Shown here: positions 53,908 to 62,063 of the stretch, piece after piece
Position numbering within the stretch: the first letter of the stretch is position 1
Layout of the letters: the number at the start of each line of letters is the position of its first letter
NCBI GenBank assembly: GCA_018376445.1
Contig: JAHABL010000004.1
Location: forward strand, 62,001 to 126,000
DNA: 64,000 nt
DNA from: Mycobacteriales bacterium
GTDB lineage: Bacteria; Actinomycetota; Actinomycetes; Mycobacteriales; Mycobacteriaceae
Direction: 5' to 3'
Notes under the pieces: model-generated
Seen by the model: the letters and a program-made list of their open reading frames with translations, nothing else
What the model was told of the DNA's origin: nothing
Database searches by the model: none
Program-made: the position numbers and the translations under genes

Positions 53908-54347
53908 GATGCGGGGAACTCCTCGTGTGCTTCTCGGGCGCGCGGGTGTTCCGCCCGCCATCGGAGGGGATCTTCGCCGGCGGGACGGTCGCTATCGAGT
54001 AGCTGCCGGAGCTCGTTGACGAGGTCTTTGAAACGGAATCGGTAAAAGTTGGTGAGGGTAGCTGCGCGCTTAGCTTGTGCAGCAGACGAACCGGTACCTG
54101 TGGGTGCTGCATGGAGGAAGTAATGGAGGTTAGTCCCGTCAGCGACAGATTCCAGCCAGATTTCGGAGGTGCCCTCTACTACACCGGTGGCAGCCCAGCG
54201 TAACCCGAGGGGACCGCGGTTTTCGGTGACGGAGAGTTGAATATTGGGGAACCAGCGGGGCCAGTCTGCGGAGTTGGCGATGACGAGGGCAATGTCGCCC
54301 GCGGGTACCGGGAGATAGGCGAGGTCGGCAATCTGAATGGGGTGCAT
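53904..54347 (-). CDS. SRPBCC/polyketide-cyclase-like protein (Rv2185c type)
   Basis: A 147-residue START-like (SRPBCC) fold protein: MHPIQIADLAYLPVPAGDIA, then SADWPRWFPNIQL, a pattern shared with the Rv2185c group beside pimB'. It may bind a lipid or other hydrophobic ligand; none can be named. The C-terminus is basic. The ATG at 54347 (or the adjacent GTG at 54350) is 10 or fewer bases from the pimB' stop. It overlaps glk by four bases, so pimB'-this gene-glk-RNase AS forms one operon. Confidence 0.8.
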   Translation of the reverse strand: MHPIQIADLAYLPVPAGDIALVIANSADWPRWFPNIQLSVTENRGPLGLRWAATGVVEGTSEIWLESVADGTNLHYFLHAAPTGTGSSAAQAKRAATLTNFYRFRFKDLVNELRQLLDSDRPAGEDPLRWRAEHPRAREAHEEFPAS

Positions 54348-54357
54348 CACGGGGCCA

Positions 54358-55524
54358 TCACTCTCCTTCCTGTGTGCTGTCGGCGGCGTCTCCGTCGAGA
54401 ATGCTGCGGAGTTTCTGGCCGAGTACACTCCACTGCCAGGTAGAGAGCATCCACGCCCGACCGTCCTTCCCAAAACTAGTGCGCCGCTCTCTTGATGCCA
54501 AAAAACGAAGCAGTTCAGTGGCCACTTGTTCGGTGTCGCGGCCGTCGACGACCACCCCCGTTACCCCATCGTGGACGGTTTCGGGAGCTCCACCGGAGTT
54601 CCCGACGAGAACGGGGATACCGGTAGCGCTGGCTTCGAGGAAGACAATGCCAAGACCTTCGACGTCAAGTCCGTGTCCGCGGGTTCGACACGGCATGGCG
54701 AACACATCCGCCGCTGCATAGTAGAGCGGAAGATCTTCGTCGGGGACAAGGTGGGTGAAGATGACGTGGTCATTCACCCCAAGATTCCGGGCCAACGTGT
54801 GGAGGTGGTCGGAGCTGGGGCCTCCTCCGACAATAAGGAGGAGAGCTTCCGGTTCTTTTGCCAGAATGGTGGGAAGGGCGCGGATGAGGGTGTCTTGTCC
54901 CTTACGTGGGACGAGCCGGGAGATGCACGCGATAACGGGGATATGAGGGCGAATGTGATGACGTTCGCGGATGAACTCACGACCATCGGGGTTGGGGTGG
55001 AAGCGAGTGGTATCAACTCCGGAGGGGAGCCAGATGAGTCGGGGATGTTGGCCGAGGGCTCGACTGATACGGTTTCGCGTGTAGTGGGAGACGTAGGTGA
55101 TGGTGTCGCAGCCGTTGCCGATGATCCGTAGTGCGGCGTGGGCGAAGGGAAGCATGGCCCAACCCACTTCGTGTCCGTGGGTGGAGGCCACGATGGTGGT
55201 GACGTCGGTGTGGCGGCGCAGGTAGTGGGACATGAGAGCGAGCGGCGCGGCAGCACCAAACCACACTGTTTCGTAGCCTTCATTGCGGATGAGGGCTGCC
55301 ACCTCGCGGCGCACACGGAGAGTGGGCAGGAGTACAGATGTTGGATTACGTACGATTGAGTAGGGCTGTTGAGCATCGAATTCTGCACAGCGTTCGGGGT
55401 GCCAGGTCGAGCAGTAGACGCCGATTTTGTCTGCGGGGAGCTCCTGGATAAACCGGTGGAGATACGACTGGATTCCCCCCGGGCGAGGGGGATAGTCATT
55501 GGTGACCAGAAGCGTTTTTCGCAT
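54358..55524 (-). CDS. pimB: GDP-mannose-dependent PIM mannosyltransferase PimB'
   Basis: A 388-residue GT4 glycosyltransferase adding the second mannose to phosphatidylinositol monomannoside on the inner membrane face. NDYPPRPGGIQSYLHRF is the N-terminal signature, HGHEVGW lies in the acceptor region, LPSGVDTTRFHP and ISRLVPRKGQDTLIRA form the donor domain, and GLGIVFLEASATGIPV is the E-x7-E motif. It matches the Rv2188c position and, with mptA, marks lipoglycan synthesis. Confidence 0.94.
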   Translation of the reverse strand: MRKTLLVTNDYPPRPGGIQSYLHRFIQELPADKIGVYCSTWHPERCAEFDAQQPYSIVRNPTSVLLPTLRVRREVAALIRNEGYETVWFGAAAPLALMSHYLRRHTDVTTIVASTHGHEVGWAMLPFAHAALRIIGNGCDTITYVSHYTRNRISRALGQHPRLIWLPSGVDTTRFHPNPDGREFIRERHHIRPHIPVIACISRLVPRKGQDTLIRALPTILAKEPEALLLIVGGGPSSDHLHTLARNLGVNDHVIFTHLVPDEDLPLYYAAADVFAMPCRTRGHGLDVEGLGIVFLEASATGIPVLVGNSGGAPETVHDGVTGVVVDGRDTEQVATELLRFLASRERRTSFGKDGRAWMLSTWQWSVLGQKLRSILDGDAADSTQEGE

Positions 55525-55547
55525 GGTTCTACCCTACTGTAGCGAAC

Positions 55548-55616
55548 ATTGAAAAATAGCTGCTAGCGCCGTCTTCACCTGTTTCGTGTGGTGAGGTAGA
55601 AGATGACGGCGCTAGT
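55548..55616 (-). terminator. Intrinsic terminator after the first NlpC/P60 gene
   Basis: An 11-bp stem (55563-55573 with 55605-55615) with an inner CACC/GGTG pairing. On the minus strand it is followed by AGCAGC and a TATTTTTC tract, the expected layout for a gene read leftward. It isolates this gene from pimB'. Confidence 0.8.
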
Positions 55617-55630
55617 GGCAGCAGGCAGGT

Positions 55631-56647
55631 TTAGTACCGACGAATGGTGTTGATGGGGGCATGATACAGCGGAGAAAGCCGCACGGTTTGTCCGAAGGTA
55701 GGGGCATGCAGCACCTGACCGTTACCCGCGTAGAGGCCGACGTGGCTGGCATCGGAGTAGTAGATGACGAGGTCACCGGGCTGAATGTCCTTTTCCGGGA
55801 CGGCTAGTCCACCAACAGCCATTCCTTGGCTAGCACGAGGCAGGGTAATTCCCAGCTGGCGGTATGCCCAGTAGACCAGACCAGAGCAATCAAAGGCATT
55901 GGGGCCAGTGGCACCCCACACATAGGGGCTACCGATGCGGGTCATTGCAATCTGGAGAGCTTTGTTACCTAGGATGTTCGCACCGAAGGCGATCTTGGGA
56001 TCAAAACCCTCGGGTAGCTTGACGCTCTTCCATGCATTCTTAAGGTTCGGCGGCAGCGAAGCGAATTCTGCTTGCACAGAAGCGATCCGCTTGCGCATGG
56101 CGATACGGGCTTTATCGAGATCAGCTTGCGCTTTGCGGGCGCTTGCCTGTGCTTTGATGGCCTTAGCTCGGTTGTCGGCGGCAGCCTTCTTAGCCTCGCC
56201 GGCCGCATTCATGGCGTTCTCGTAATCCACCAAAATGTTGAGGGTGGTTTGAGTAAGGGCTGCCTCGCTCCGAGATTGGTCAAGGATCTCTTGGGGGGAA
56301 TCGGCCATGAGGACACGCATGACACCCACGTTTTGAGTGTTGCGGAGGTTGATAGACGCGATGTTGTTCAGCGGTCCCTGCATACCCGCGCGCTTGCGCT
56401 CTGCGACGGCGGCAGCTTTATTCGCAGCGGCGATCGCCTTTTCCGCAGAAATTTGATCTCGTTTGGCACGCTTCAGGGTGTCATTCGCCTGATGGATCTG
56501 TTCGGAGGTGCGCTCGGCATCGCGAGCTAGCTTGCGCAGTTGATCGAGCGGAGTCGGTGCAGCGTTCGCTGCTGATCCGAGGCCCGCGATAAGAGCGGTG
56601 GACAACACCATTGCTGCCGTTCCACGTACGGGATGTGATCCACGCAT
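55631..56647 (-). CDS. ripC: NlpC/P60 peptidoglycan endopeptidase with coiled coil (RipC-like)
   Basis: A 338-residue exported D,L-endopeptidase. A signal peptide ends near ANAAPT. A long alpha-helical/coiled-coil region (about residues 35-215) is followed by the NlpC/P60 domain with catalytic Cys in NAFDCSGLVYWA, His in DASHVGLYAG and a third polar His in VLHAPTF. RipC-type coiled coils hold the enzyme inactive until FtsEX engages it; that control is inferred. The ATG at 56647 has CAGGAAG upstream. It is a tandem paralogue of the next gene. Confidence 0.9.
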   Translation of the reverse strand: MRGSHPVRGTAAMVLSTALIAGLGSAANAAPTPLDQLRKLARDAERTSEQIHQANDTLKRAKRDQISAEKAIAAANKAAAVAERKRAGMQGPLNNIASINLRNTQNVGVMRVLMADSPQEILDQSRSEAALTQTTLNILVDYENAMNAAGEAKKAAADNRAKAIKAQASARKAQADLDKARIAMRKRIASVQAEFASLPPNLKNAWKSVKLPEGFDPKIAFGANILGNKALQIAMTRIGSPYVWGATGPNAFDCSGLVYWAYRQLGITLPRASQGMAVGGLAVPEKDIQPGDLVIYYSDASHVGLYAGNGQVLHAPTFGQTVRLSPLYHAPINTIRRY

Positions 56648-56860
56648 GTTACGCACTTCCTGTCGTTCTAAGATGAGGCAGTTTGACCGTGTATCGCCAG
56701 ATGATTCGCGGTGTCTCGGAGGTTATCGAGCTGTTTCGGTCGAGTCTCTGCTTGATCTCAGTTAAGTCTCATTTCGGTCTCTAATTTACGTCCAGGAAAG
56801 GCGGTTGTCCATCTGATCTTACGAGAAAAAGCACTCTTTATCTTGGCTCTATTCACTTTC

Positions 56861-56875
56861 GTAACACCTGTAACA
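56861..56875. repeat. GTAACA direct repeat, possible MtrA box
   Basis: GTAACACCTGTAACA is two GTAACA units 9 bases apart. Response regulator MtrA of actinobacteria binds direct repeats with this type of core near cell-wall hydrolase genes. The assignment is by motif resemblance only. Confidence 0.4.
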
Positions 56876-56923
56876 GACTGAGGAAAAACCAGCCGACTCT
56901 AGCCGCCAACCCCCAGACAAAAC

Positions 56924-56939
56924 TGTGAAGATTGTCACG
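56924..56939. promoter_or_regulatory. CRP/GlxR-like binding site
   Basis: TGTGAAGATTGTCACG matches TGTGA-N6-TCACA at all but the last position. The cAMP-binding regulators GlxR (corynebacteria) and Crp (mycobacteria) use this site and control resuscitation and wall-hydrolase genes. It lies about 277 bases before the ripC-like start. Confidence 0.55.
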
Positions 56940-56982
56940 AGGCGACTATTACGACGGTACGCATACCCGCACGCGCACCCGC

Positions 56983-57837
56983 TCAGTAGTAGCGAGTGGC
57001 GCCATAGTATGGCATCGAGTCTAACGACGATTCGCTGACGTTCTGCCCTTGATACGGAGCATGGACGATTGTGTTCTTGCCGGCGTAGACACCTACGTGG
57101 CTAGCATTGCCATAAAATGCGACGATGTCGCCGGGCTGCAGGTCCTTGCGCGCAATGGCATGGCCGCCCGCAATCTGGTCCTGCGAAGTACGCGGAATAT
57201 TGATGCCCAGCTGCTGATGTGCCCACATAACCAGTCCAGAGCAGTCAAAAGCATTAGGGCCAGTGGCGCCCCAGACATAGGGATCACCGATACGAGAACG
57301 CGCCGCTTCTAGGATCTTCATACCCCGGGAGCGTTGCACGTCAGCCTTGCTGCGAGTCTTCGCCTTCGACGTCATCAGTTGATCAACTGGGATGACGGTA
57401 TCGACCAAAGTAGCGACGGTCTTATCTTCCAACACCTTATCGATAACGGGCTGAACAGCCTTCTTGACAGGCTGCAACTCATCCAGCACAGGCTGTGCCT
57501 GCTTCTTCACCTTGTTCGTTACCGGCTTTGCCTCGTCACGAACCTTCTTAGCCTTCGGAGCGTACTTCTTGTTGACCTTTTCAGCGGCCGGAAGAGCCTT
57601 CTGCGATGCTTGGCGAACAATCTTCTCCGCGTCGTCGAGCGTGGCATCATCAGTACGCACATGCGTTGGGGTGGCCAGTTCCGGAATCTCAATAGACACC
57701 GGTGGCACGACAGGAGTGTCGAGCTCGGCAGCCATAGCCGGTCCGGCGATGCCACCCATGAGGCCAGCAGATACGACACTGACAGCGAGGGCATGGGGAG
57801 CCGACACGCTCTTCGTCACTGCACGATGCTTCGCCAT
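56983..57837 (-). CDS. NlpC/P60 peptidoglycan endopeptidase with lysine-rich spacer
   Basis: A 284-residue exported endopeptidase. A signal peptide (about residues 1-37) ends in GPAMAAEL. A Lys/Val/Pro-rich helical spacer with repeated KP-V motifs (about 75-165) precedes the NlpC/P60 domain, whose catalytic residues sit in NAFDCSGLVMWA, NASHVGVYAG and IVHAPYQ. The enzyme domain is very similar to its neighbour's, so the pair arose by tandem duplication, with unrelated N-terminal spacers. The ATG at 57837 has GGAG upstream; a 51-codon upstream extension would run through a structured leader and is rejected. Confidence 0.9.
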   Translation of the reverse strand: MAKHRAVTKSVSAPHALAVSVVSAGLMGGIAGPAMAAELDTPVVPPVSIEIPELATPTHVRTDDATLDDAEKIVRQASQKALPAAEKVNKKYAPKAKKVRDEAKPVTNKVKKQAQPVLDELQPVKKAVQPVIDKVLEDKTVATLVDTVIPVDQLMTSKAKTRSKADVQRSRGMKILEAARSRIGDPYVWGATGPNAFDCSGLVMWAHQQLGINIPRTSQDQIAGGHAIARKDLQPGDIVAFYGNASHVGVYAGKNTIVHAPYQGQNVSESSLDSMPYYGATRYY

Positions 57838-57860
57838 GAGTTTTCTCCATTCATCATTTC

Positions 57861-57991
57861 TGGCGTGGTGTACATCAACGTCGATGTCGCCAGCTAGACT
57901 TTCTGGATACGGGTGAATCCCGCCAGAATTCTCTTTGGTCTCAAAAAGATTACGAAAAGATAACCGACGTTGTCCACTTTTCGAGACCAAA
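57861..57991 (-). promoter_or_regulatory. Structured 5' leader of three inverted repeats upstream of the NlpC/P60 gene
   Basis: Three hairpins follow one another on the minus strand. (1) 57991-57977 pairs with 57948-57934, 15-base arms with one mismatch around a 28-base loop. (2) 57928-57901: TTCTGG-CGGG, 5-base loop, CCCG-TAT-CCAGAA. (3) 57892-57861: TGGCG-ACATC, 6-base loop, GATGT-6-CGCCA. The last ends 23 bases before the ATG and leaves the Shine-Dalgarno free. I do not recognise the ydaO (c-di-AMP) consensus or another Rfam family. Confidence 0.6.
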
Positions 57992-58002
57992 AAAACGCAA
58001 TA

Positions 58003-58136
58003 TGCGACAAATTATTGCCCACACCCGCCCACTAGTTGCGATATTTACGCAGGTAAAAACACTTTTATCGACTGTCAAAAATATTTTTGAAAAATATCGT
58101 TTTGATAACGCAACACGCCGTTCGTCGTTACCAATC
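58003..58136. other. AT-rich divergent promoter region
   Basis: Spacer between the NlpC/P60 leader and the exonuclease gene, far richer in A/T than the flanks. It contains a perfect 14-bp palindrome CAAAAATATTTTTG (58076-58089) and a minus-strand TTGACA overlapping it. Its forward translation looks non-coding despite being open. Confidence 0.5.
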
Positions 58137-59888
58137 ATGCATTCTCAACGCTTGTTACAACGACTCGTTATCGTAGAATTCGTGACTAACGAACGTGTGC
58201 GGTTGCCCGGAGCCTCGAACCCCCTGTCGAACCTCAACTCCCCCATCCCCACGCTGTGGCCTGCACACTATTTCTCAGCGGACGAGTCCCCCACGGAGAC
58301 CACCCCGCTATGTGACACCACCTTCGTCGTCATCGACCTTGAAACGACCGGCATGACACCGGGCATCGACGCCATCACGGAGATTGGTGCAGTCCGGGTA
58401 ACCGGCGGCGTCATTGAAAAAGAGTTTGCGACTCTCGTTAACCCGGAACAACCCATCTCTCCATTTATCGAAGACCTCACCGGCATCACCAACCAACAGG
58501 TTCGCGACGCTCCCACTATCGACGTCGTCTTCCCCTCTCTCCTTGAATTCATTTCGGGGAGCACACTCGTCGCTCACAACGCTTCTTTCGATCTCTCCTT
58601 CCTCCGCGCGACCGCCCAACAGCTGGACTACTGCTGGCCCGACAACCCCTCTCTCTGCACCGTCAAACTAGCCCGGCGCATCCTTGACCGCCAAGAAGCT
58701 CCCTCCGTCAAGCTCTCTGCGCTCGCGCAGCTCTTCCACACCCACACCCGCCCCACACACCGTGCACTTGACGACGCTCGCACAACAGTAGAAGTCCTCC
58801 ACGGGCTTATCGAACGTGTTGGCACCCAAGAGGTCACAACACTAGCCGACTTATCCGCCTACCGTGGACACCACAACAGCGCCATCTATGCCAAACGGTC
58901 GATGGCGGACGGTCTCCCCCATCTCCCCGGCGTTTATATATTCCGTGACGCCCACAACGTTCCCCTCTACGTCGGAACAGCGACCGATCTGCGCCGTCGT
59001 GTCATGGGCTACTTCAACGGTTCGGAAACACGGCGCCGTATGTCTGAAATGGTGCTTCTCGCAGACCACATTGACTATGTCGAATGCCTCACTCCTTTTG
59101 AAGCGAGCATTCGTGAACTGCGGCTCATCAGTGCCCACCAACCTCCTTACAATCGTCGCTCACGGGACCAAGAAGGCCACTGGTGGCTCATCCCTCCACG
59201 CGCATCAGCCTCCCACCTCTATTCCTGTACACGTGTTGCCCCAGCCGAGAATGCTTGCGCGGTTGGCCCTTTCCGTCAGAGAAGCACGGCGGTAGCGGTG
59301 GGTACCCTCATTGAAAGCGATATCCGGCACGGCGTCGCTCCCACCGAGCCCCTCACCCTAGCTGAAAAATCCGCGAGTGCTGAGATCATGCGTGAACTCA
59401 CACGGGGGGTAGCTGCGCCTCTCATCGAACGAGCACAGTCGCATCTCACAGAACTTGCCACTGCACAGCAATACGAACAGGCCGCATTTCTGCGAGACAC
59501 CACTGCTAAGGCAGTGCTGGCGCTCGGCTCACTCCACCGATACCAGCAGCTTTATCACCAGGAGGAGATTATTGTGGCGGAACCTGACGGCCGTTCCGGC
59601 TGGTTCTTCACCGCCATTCGCCATGGCATGTTTGCGGGAACCCTCCATAGTCTTGCCGGCGAAAACTACCAAGCTGCTATCTCCCAGCTGCACGCTAGCG
59701 CCCAGACTATCCTCTCCTTTGCGGACGCACCCATGACCAGCTCCCAAGAGGAACGTCAGCTCGTGTATCGCTACCTCGGCAGTGGCCACGTCCGACTGGT
59801 AGAGGTGGCATACCCCTGGCACGAGAAACTCTCCTCCGCTTGCGGCTACCGCGAATGGGCAGAACGTGCCGCAGCTGCGAAAAAGTAG
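58137..59888 (+). CDS. DEDDh exonuclease fused to GIY-YIG (UvrC-like) nuclease domain
   Basis: A 583-residue fusion like mycobacterial Rv2191. Residues about 55-225 are a DnaQ-like 3'-5' exonuclease: VIDLETTG (D-x-E), VAHNASFDLSFL, and HRALDDARTT (His-x4-Asp). Then a GIY-YIG domain follows: LPGVYIFRD and VPLYVGTATDLRRRV, the UvrC N-terminal nuclease. A C-terminal helical region contains a UvrB-binding-like ATAQQYEQAAFLRD block. It likely acts in DNA repair. The start is uncertain: ATG 58137 is used because the upstream open stretch is AT-rich and unlike coding sequence. Confidence 0.88.
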   Translation: MHSQRLLQRLVIVEFVTNERVRLPGASNPLSNLNSPIPTLWPAHYFSADESPTETTPLCDTTFVVIDLETTGMTPGIDAITEIGAVRVTGGVIEKEFATLVNPEQPISPFIEDLTGITNQQVRDAPTIDVVFPSLLEFISGSTLVAHNASFDLSFLRATAQQLDYCWPDNPSLCTVKLARRILDRQEAPSVKLSALAQLFHTHTRPTHRALDDARTTVEVLHGLIERVGTQEVTTLADLSAYRGHHNSAIYAKRSMADGLPHLPGVYIFRDAHNVPLYVGTATDLRRRVMGYFNGSETRRRMSEMVLLADHIDYVECLTPFEASIRELRLISAHQPPYNRRSRDQEGHWWLIPPRASASHLYSCTRVAPAENACAVGPFRQRSTAVAVGTLIESDIRHGVAPTEPLTLAEKSASAEIMRELTRGVAAPLIERAQSHLTELATAQQYEQAAFLRDTTAKAVLALGSLHRYQQLYHQEEIIVAEPDGRSGWFFTAIRHGMFAGTLHSLAGENYQAAISQLHASAQTILSFADAPMTSSQEERQLVYRYLGSGHVRLVEVAYPWHEKLSSACGYREWAERAAAAKK

Positions 59889-60009
59889 ACATGTCCATTC
59901 CTTCTATGGCGAGAAGTCGTTGTACTTCCCCTAGCCCCCTACAAGCCAACCCCCATTTAGTGGCATACTTAAACGAACCCTCCCCCACCCGTATGGGGCA
60001 TATGCTTCT

Positions 60010-60031
60010 CCGCTAGGAACTCTCCTAGCGG
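60010..60031 (+). repeat. Perfect hairpin in the asnB leader
   Basis: CCGCTAGGA and TCCTAGCGG form a 9-bp perfect stem with a 4-base loop, 22 bases before the asnB GTG. No T-tract follows, so a terminator for the preceding gene is unlikely; it may influence translation start or mRNA stability. Confidence 0.5.
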
Positions 60032-60053
60032 CTTATGGAAGGACGAAATATCT

Positions 60054-61979
60054 GTGTGTGGCCTTCTCGGATTTCTCGCAACTGGCGGAAACGCTACAGC
60101 GTATGCAGATTCCGTAACTGCAGCACTTCCTCATATGCGCCACCGCGGCCCCGATGAGCATCTCACCTGGCATAACCAGGATGTCGTTTTCGGTTTCACC
60201 CGTCTTTCTATCATCGACATCAAGAACGCCCACCAGCCTATGGTGTGGGGGCCTGCTGACGACCCCGAACGCTACATCCTCGCCTTCAACGGCGAAATCT
60301 ATAACTATGTAGAACTGCGTGACGAACTTCAACACGAATTCGGTGCCGAATTCCATACCACGGGTGACGGAGAACCCATTGTTGTGGGCTTCCACTACTG
60401 GGGCGAAGATGTGATCACTCGCCTTCGCGGCATGTTTGCCTTCCTTATTTGGGACACCAAAACCCGCACTCTCTTCATGGGCCGCGACCCCTTCGGCATC
60501 AAACCCCTCTACTACTGCCAGACTGAGCATGGTGCCGTCTTCGGATCCGAGAAAAAATGCCTCCTTTCGCTTGCAGACACCATCAATCTGCCGCTGGAAC
60601 TCGATAAGCGCGCGCTCGAACACTATGCGGCCTTCCAGTACGTCCCTGAACCGGAGAGCCTCCACACCACCATCCGCCGCCTCGAATCTGGATGCTGCGC
60701 CACACTCACTCCAGGTGGACAGCTAGAGACACACCGCTACTTCACCCCTACCTTCCCCATCGATAAGAGTGCGCATGATCACGAGCAAGCCCTTATCGAC
60801 GGTATTACGGCTGCTCTCGAAGATTCCGTCGCTAAGCACATGCGAGCAGATGTCACAGTTGGCTCCTTCCTCTCCGGCGGTATCGATTCCACGGCCATTG
60901 CCTCACTTGCCAAGCGCCACAACGATAATCTGCTGACGTTTACCACCGGTTTCCACCGTGAGGGCTACTCCGAAATCGATGTAGCAGCAGAATCAGCGAA
61001 GGCAATCGGGGTCGAACACATTGTGAAGCCCGTAACCCCTGAAGAATTCATCGAGGCAGTCCCCCGCATCATTTGGTACCTCGATGACCCAGTTGCAGAC
61101 CCTGCTCTTGTCCCCCTCTACTTCGTGGCACGCGAAGCCCGCAAACATGTGAAAGTTGTTCTCTCCGGCGAAGGCGCAGATGAGCTTTTTGGTGGCTACA
61201 CCATCTATAAAGAACCACTGTCCCTCGCTCCCTTCGAGAAAATCCCCGGCCCACTGCGACGCGGACTTGGTAATTTCTCCGACCATCTCCCGCACGGTAT
61301 GCGCGGCAAGAGCCTTCTCAAGCGCGGCTCCATGACGTTGGAAGACCGCTACTACGGAAATGCCCGCTCCTTCACCTTTGAGCAGATGCACGAACTCATG
61401 CCCTGGGTAACCCCCGAGTGGGATCACCAGGACGTGACCGCCAATATCTATGCACAGTCCGTCGGCTGGGATCCGGTAGCCCGCATGCAGCACATCGACA
61501 TGTTTACCTGGCTGCGCGGAGACATTCTGGTGAAGGCAGACCGCATCACCATGGCGAATTCTCTCGAGTTACGCGTCCCCTTCCTCGATAAGGTTGTCTG
61601 GGAGGCGGCCCGCAAACTCCCCTACAACATGAAGATTGCCCACGGCACCTCCAAATGGGCGCTGCGCGAGGCACTGAAGACCATCGTCCCGCCGCATGTT
61701 CTCAACCGTAAAAAGCTTGGTTTCCCGGTCCCCATCCGCCACTGGTTGGCAGGGCCAGAAATGTTCGACTGGGCACGAACGCTCATTCTGGAATCTGAGG
61801 CCGATCACCTATTCGACAAAACAGCGCTCCTCTCCATGTTGGAGGAGCACAAGGACGGCGTGATGGATCACTCCCGCCGTATCTGGACGATGCTATGTTT
61901 CATTATTTGGCATGCCATCTTCGTCGAAGATCGTATTCACCCAGAAATCCCGGCACCCCAATACCCAATCGAGTTGTAA
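60054..61979 (+). CDS. asnB: Glutamine-dependent asparagine synthetase-type amidotransferase AsnB/LtsA
   Basis: A 641-residue enzyme. The N-terminal class-II glutaminase starts MCGLLGFLA, with Cys2 as nucleophile, so the GTG at 60054 is fixed as the start. MRHRGPDEH and FNGEIYNY follow. The synthetase domain has the PP-loop SFLSGGIDSTAI and SGEGADELFGGY. In corynebacteria the homologue LtsA is tied to lysozyme resistance by amidating meso-DAP of peptidoglycan; in mycobacteria AsnB does the same. So this may be a wall enzyme rather than an asparagine maker. It ends at a strong terminator. Confidence 0.93.
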   Translation: MCGLLGFLATGGNATAYADSVTAALPHMRHRGPDEHLTWHNQDVVFGFTRLSIIDIKNAHQPMVWGPADDPERYILAFNGEIYNYVELRDELQHEFGAEFHTTGDGEPIVVGFHYWGEDVITRLRGMFAFLIWDTKTRTLFMGRDPFGIKPLYYCQTEHGAVFGSEKKCLLSLADTINLPLELDKRALEHYAAFQYVPEPESLHTTIRRLESGCCATLTPGGQLETHRYFTPTFPIDKSAHDHEQALIDGITAALEDSVAKHMRADVTVGSFLSGGIDSTAIASLAKRHNDNLLTFTTGFHREGYSEIDVAAESAKAIGVEHIVKPVTPEEFIEAVPRIIWYLDDPVADPALVPLYFVAREARKHVKVVLSGEGADELFGGYTIYKEPLSLAPFEKIPGPLRRGLGNFSDHLPHGMRGKSLLKRGSMTLEDRYYGNARSFTFEQMHELMPWVTPEWDHQDVTANIYAQSVGWDPVARMQHIDMFTWLRGDILVKADRITMANSLELRVPFLDKVVWEAARKLPYNMKIAHGTSKWALREALKTIVPPHVLNRKKLGFPVPIRHWLAGPEMFDWARTLILESEADHLFDKTALLSMLEEHKDGVMDHSRRIWTMLCFIIWHAIFVEDRIHPEIPAPQYPIEL

Positions 61980-62004
61980 CTTCAACCGACAACATACGAC
62001 AGAG

Positions 62005-62039
62005 AAAGGGGATCGTCCATCAAATGGACGATCCCCTTT
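62005..62039. terminator. Bidirectional terminator between asnB and adoK
   Basis: A perfect 16-bp stem (62005-62020 with 62024-62039) and a 3-base loop, with AAA/TTT at the ends, between convergent genes. Confidence 0.9.
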
Positions 62040-62063
62040 GCTATAGCGTCGTTAGGGAGTCGG

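Larger units (their letters stand above)
56648..56982. other. 335-base regulatory spacer between the two NlpC/P60 genes
   Basis: No gene is seen. The spacer holds a CRP/GlxR-like site (56924-56939) and a GTAACA direct repeat (56861-56875) described separately. Its length and content suggest that the ripC-like gene is controlled independently of its paralogue. Confidence 0.6.

Noticed and set aside
53908..53961. 18-residue extension of the glucokinase
   Set aside because: The ROK phosphate loop belongs near the N-terminus, and the ATG at 53907 gives the usual 4-base coupling overlap.
57838..57990. 51-codon N-terminal extension of the second NlpC/P60 protein
   Set aside because: It would place a signal peptide in the middle of the protein and translate the inverted repeats; the ATG at 57837 has a proper ribosome site.
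57838..58020. ydaO (c-di-AMP) riboswitch before the NlpC/P60 gene
   Set aside because: The location is suggestive but none of the conserved ydaO blocks could be found on either strand.
58002..58136. N-terminal extension of the exonuclease/GIY-YIG protein
   Set aside because: The frame is open, but the DNA is AT-rich, palindromic and promoter-like, and the exonuclease domain starts far downstream.
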